From: an uncultured Oxalobacter sp.
GTDB taxonomy: Bacteria; Pseudomonadota; Gammaproteobacteria; Burkholderiales; Burkholderiaceae_D
Assembly (NCBI GenBank): GCA_905202055.1
Contig: CAJKQK010000080.1
Coordinates: 1 to 8,918 of the forward strand
Direction: 5' to 3'
Length of the DNA stretch: 8,918 nucleotides
Below are positions 6,001 through 8,918 of this stretch, in pieces. Made by a program: the position numbers and the translations under genes. A model generated the notes under the pieces. That model had not been told where the DNA came from and made no database searches. It worked only from the letters and a program-made list of their open reading frames with translations. Position 1 is the first letter of the stretch, and each line of letters begins with the position of its first letter.

Positions 6001-7363
6001 ACGATTTTGAAACCGTATTGGCGGATAGTTTGGCTCCAAGGGATTTATAAATCGCGTTTTCATAGGTAATCGTATTGTATTTCGCCTCCAGCAGAGAAAG
6101 CATGGCTGTATTTTCGGAAGTTTTCGCATCCAGCCAGTCTTTCAGCTCTGTCGCACCGGCTTCGTAACGCATGCGGTTGTAAACGCTGATCTTGGCGTCG
6201 TTATCGTATCTTCTTGAGAGATTGTCCAGTAGCGAAACCGACTTCTCATATGAGTAATAGTAAGTGTCCACTTCGTTCAGGGCCGTGTTGACTGAAGAGG
6301 TCAGATTCAGTTTGGCGTTTTCAAAATCGGCTTCGGATATTTTGATATTCCATTTGATTTTATTCCATTGCAAAAACGGAAGATTGATGTTGACGGTACC
6401 ACCAAGGAACGGCACATTGAATACCGAGCTGCTTTTATTTGACGATGTGCTCAGTGTACTGCCAATTGTAACGCTGGGATAAACGCTTGCTTTCACGGAT
6501 TCCCAGTCCAGAAAAGACGACTGGATCCGGTATTCTGCCGCTTTGACATCCGGGCGGAGACCCAGAGCGGAAATCGGTACGTTCAAATCCACACCGGTGG
6601 ATGGTGTCGTCAGAATATCGGCCATTTTGATATCCAGTTTTTCGCCGGGACGAATGTTCAGCAGGTTACGCAAGGTCTGTTCGACCGTTTTGCGGTTGTT
6701 TTCCAGGTTCATGAGGCTGTTTTTGGCAGCCAGCAGAGATTTTTCGGCAGTAAGGGGTTCCAGCGCATCGACCTTGCCGGATGTGAATTTGTTATTGATG
6801 ATCTGGAGAAGCTGGGTGTAGAAATCAATATTCTGTTCAGTTACCCGGATCGCCTGACTCAGATAAACAAGATGGAAGTAACTGTCGACGACATTGTTGA
6901 TGAGGGCGAGACGGGTCGTTTCCATGTCCAGTTGAGTAGCTTTGTACTCCCACTCCTGCGCTGACGCAGCGCTGCTCAGCTTGCGCCACAAATCAATCTC
7001 GTAACTGACGCCCAGTTCAGATGCGTAATTGTGCGAAGTCTGTCCGGCTTTCATGTTATTACTGACCGAAGCGCCAAGAGCACCTGAAAATTCCGGAACC
7101 AGATTTTGGCCCAGAAGATTGGCCTCATAGAGGGCCTTGTTGACTGTAATGGCACTTTTTTTCAGATCGATGTTGTTCTGGAGGGCAAGATCGACCAGTT
7201 TGTCCAGATTCTCGTCATGGTAGGTTTTCCACCATTCCGTATCGATTTTGTAACCGTCGATAATGGTTTGTTGCGTGATCAGTCCGGTATCCGGAATGGT
7301 GGTCATTTGAGTGGCGCAACCCGCCAGAATCAGGCATAAAAGGGTAGAGGGTATCAATCGCAT
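5999..7363 (-). CDS. NodT-type outer-membrane efflux lipoprotein
   Basis: This 454-residue protein is an outer-membrane channel of the OEP superfamily, the lipoprotein branch that includes OprM, CusC and NodT. The N-terminus is a lipoprotein signal with the lipobox LAGC (13-16); Cys16 would be acylated, and Ala at +2 fits outer-membrane sorting. EWWKTYHDENLDKLVDLAL (43-61) is the family's usual first helix, and YEIDLWRKL (121-129) is the GYEVDLW-like segment. The second repeat begins around VPISALGLRPDVKAAEYRI, with PFLQWNKIKW later. The start at 7363 overlaps the macB stop by 10 bases (ATGCGATTGA), and GGTGGA lies six bases upstream. Translational coupling is therefore likely, and this is probably the dedicated channel of the MacAB-like pump. 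The frame stays open to 7720, but that is read in another frame of macB and is not real. Confidence 0.92.
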   Translation of the reverse strand: MRLIPSTLLCLILAGCATQMTTIPDTGLITQQTIIDGYKIDTEWWKTYHDENLDKLVDLALQNNIDLKKSAITVNKALYEANLLGQNLVPEFSGALGASVSNNMKAGQTSHNYASELGVSYEIDLWRKLSSAASAQEWEYKATQLDMETTRLALINNVVDSYFHLVYLSQAIRVTEQNIDFYTQLLQIINNKFTSGKVDALEPLTAEKSLLAAKNSLMNLENNRKTVEQTLRNLLNIRPGEKLDIKMADILTTPSTGVDLNVPISALGLRPDVKAAEYRIQSSFLDWESVKASVYPSVTIGSTLSTSSNKSSSVFNVPFLGGTVNINLPFLQWNKIKWNIKISEADFENAKLNLTSSVNTALNEVDTYYYSYEKSVSLLDNLSRRYDNDAKISVYNRMRYEAGATELKDWLDAKTSENTAMLSLLEAKYNTITYENAIYKSLGAKLSANTVSKS

Positions 7364-8918
7364 AATGCATCCACCGGATTTAAAAGAGAAGCGTTGCGGG
7401 CCGGAATATATCCGAAAATCACGCCGATCAGCGTCGAACAGCTTATCGCCAGAATGACGGAAGTGGCTGAATACGACATGGTAAAAGCCTGAACGAACAT
7501 ACTGAACAGGAATCCGATACCGAAAGCAAACAGGACACCGATAAAGCCGCCGATCAGGCAAATCAGTACTGCTTCTATCAGAAACTGCTGGAGAACGCTG
7601 TTTCGGCGCGCTCCGACTGCCATGCGTATTCCGATCTCGCGAGTCCGTTCCGTCACGGAAACAAGCATGATATTCATGACGCCGATACCGCCGACGACGA
7701 GTGAAATCAGCGCGATACACGAGATCAGCAGGCGCATGGTGTTCGTTGTACTTTCAATCGTTTGCCGGATGCTGTCGGTGTTGACTGTGAAAAAGTCTTC
7801 CTTGCCGTGTTTTGCGGTCAAAAAGCGGATGACGTTTTTTTCGGCTGCTGTCATGCTGACGTTATCCTTGACCTTGACCGTAATGGATGAGATATTCCTG
7901 TCGCCGGTAATACGGTTCATGACGGACGTATAGGGTGACCACATGGTCAGGGTATCGGTTGTGCCGAAACTGGCATTTTGTCTTTGTGAAATGCCGATGA
8001 TTTTCAGCGGCTGCCGGTTGAAAATAATGGTTTTTCCCAGTATGTCTGTCGTGTTCGGAAACAGTTTTTCTTTCGTGTTCTGGTCGATGACGACGACAGC
8101 GCTTCCCGATTTCACATCTTCCTTGTTGAAAAATCGTCCTGATGCGGGCTTCAGACCGGTTACATCGAAGTATTGGTCGCCGACGCCGTTCAACTGGCCG
8201 GTTACAGAGATGTTTTCCCTTGTCAGCGTGCCGGAAGTGCGGACGGATGGTGTCGTGCTGTCCACGTAACTCTGTCGTGCCAACAACTCGGCATCGTTGA
8301 CAGTGAGTGTTTTATATTTGCTCGAATTGCGGTCACCGAATCCTTTGCCCGGCATGACGACAATCGTATTGGTACCGAGCGAATTGATGTCTTCCAGAAT
8401 TTTTTCCTGCGAGCCTTTTCCCAGTGCGACAACGGAAACGACCGAGGCGATCCCGATGATGATTCCGAGCATGGTTAGCCCGGATCGCAATTTATGGGTC
8501 CTGATGGCCTGAATCGACATTCTGAACGCTTCGAAAAACTGGTCTTTCAGATAAGCGAACGTATTTCTTGAATTGTCTTTCGGCGGGAATTCTTCTTTTT
8601 TGTTTTTGTTCGGCGCTTTTCGAACATCGGAAATAATGGCGCCATCCTTGATTTCAATGATCCGGTTGGCGTAATTGGCGATGTTCTGGTCATGGGTGAC
8701 CAAAATGATGGTATGTCCCTGATCATTCAATTGCTGGAGAATGGCCATGACGTTAAGGCCGCTTTTCGAATCCAGTGCGCCTGTCGGTTCATCGGCCAGA
8801 ATGATTTCGCCGCCATTCATCAGGGCACGGGCAATACTGACGCGTTGTTGCTGGCCGCCGGACAGTTCGGAAGGAAAATGGTCGATACGGTTGCCCAGTT
8901 CCAGATTGGAGAGGATCT
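7354..8918 (-). CDS. macB: MacB-type ABC transporter, N-terminus beyond window edge
   Basis: The visible part has 520 residues and continues past the right edge, which cuts off about 125 residues including Walker A and the Q loop. It has the ABC signature LSGGQQQRVSIARAL (18-32), Walker B IILADEPTGALD (38-49) and the switch His in LVTHDQ (72-77). A first membrane segment follows (GLTMLGIIIGIASVVSVVAL, about 146-165), then a large periplasmic domain from LGTNTIVVMPGKG to about residue 390. Three C-terminal membrane segments come last, with the conserved VSVTERTREIGIRMAVGAR between the first two. This is the MacB fold, a dimeric inner-membrane mechanotransmission ATPase that drives efflux of macrolides, peptides, siderophores or lipids with MacA and an outer-membrane channel. 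The C-terminus reads NPVDALCD rather than the more usual NPxEALR(Y). Substrate cannot be read from sequence. It overlaps the downstream lipoprotein gene by 10 bases; macA is expected just beyond the edge. Confidence 0.92.
   Translation of the reverse strand, partial: ILSNLELGNRIDHFPSELSGGQQQRVSIARALMNGGEIILADEPTGALDSKSGLNVMAILQQLNDQGHTIILVTHDQNIANYANRIIEIKDGAIISDVRKAPNKNKKEEFPPKDNSRNTFAYLKDQFFEAFRMSIQAIRTHKLRSGLTMLGIIIGIASVVSVVALGKGSQEKILEDINSLGTNTIVVMPGKGFGDRNSSKYKTLTVNDAELLARQSYVDSTTPSVRTSGTLTRENISVTGQLNGVGDQYFDVTGLKPASGRFFNKEDVKSGSAVVVIDQNTKEKLFPNTTDILGKTIIFNRQPLKIIGISQRQNASFGTTDTLTMWSPYTSVMNRITGDRNISSITVKVKDNVSMTAAEKNVIRFLTAKHGKEDFFTVNTDSIRQTIESTTNTMRLLISCIALISLVVGGIGVMNIMLVSVTERTREIGIRMAVGARRNSVLQQFLIEAVLICLIGGFIGVLFAFGIGFLFSMFVQAFTMSYSATSVILAISCSTLIGVIFGYIPARNASLLNPVDALCD

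Noticed and set aside
7364..7720. In-frame 119-residue extension of the outer-membrane lipoprotein
   Set aside because: It lies inside macB in another frame, is Arg-rich and unlike any channel, and would bury the lipoprotein signal.
1..8918. CRISPR array, insertion sequence or prophage
   Set aside because: No spaced direct repeats, transposase or integrase motifs or phage genes were seen; apart from the left flank the genes are ordinary housekeeping and efflux genes.

Overview
The window looks like ordinary chromosome of a betaproteobacterium, most likely Burkholderiales and possibly an Oxalobacter-like member of Oxalobacteraceae. The reasons are the RluA-type pseudouridine synthase with a PKGPW/HFLPV/HRIDRETAGL layout that I associate with Burkholderiales, a PIMT-like methyltransferase directly before tolC, and a PPi-type phosphofructokinase. 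The genus is a guess from memory of these families; no database search was possible.

Layout from left to right. Positions 1-398 hold no convincing gene; the region is AT-rich, with a pyrimidine-rich stretch at its left end. Positions 399-2141 are a minus-strand pair: an RluA-family pseudouridine synthase followed 17 bases later by a spermidine-synthase-fold protein that lacks most hallmarks of a true aminopropyltransferase. A 205-base divergent intergenic region follows. A plus-strand phosphofructokinase with pyrophosphate-type active-site residues runs from 2347 to 3606, with a hairpin just upstream of its ribosome binding site. It converges on a minus-strand tRNA-His (GUG) with its own promoter and terminator. 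Everything to the right of this is on the minus strand: tolC (3846-5150), a PIMT-like methyltransferase (5192-5845), an outer-membrane efflux lipoprotein of the NodT type (5999-7363), and the 3' part of macB (7354-8918, cut by the window edge).

How the genes work together. MacB and the NodT-type lipoprotein overlap by 10 bases and should be translated together. They probably form, with a MacA-like adaptor beyond the right edge, a complete tripartite ABC efflux pump with its own outer-membrane channel. The second channel gene, tolC, belongs to a separate unit with the methyltransferase and is probably the general-purpose channel. No terminator is visible between tolC and tRNA-His, so the tRNA may be transcribed both from its own promoter and by readthrough from tolC.

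I found no clearly novel system. The points most worth a second look are the two methyltransferase-fold proteins with altered catalytic motifs, the hairpin in the phosphofructokinase leader, and the compact tRNA-His promoter and leader.
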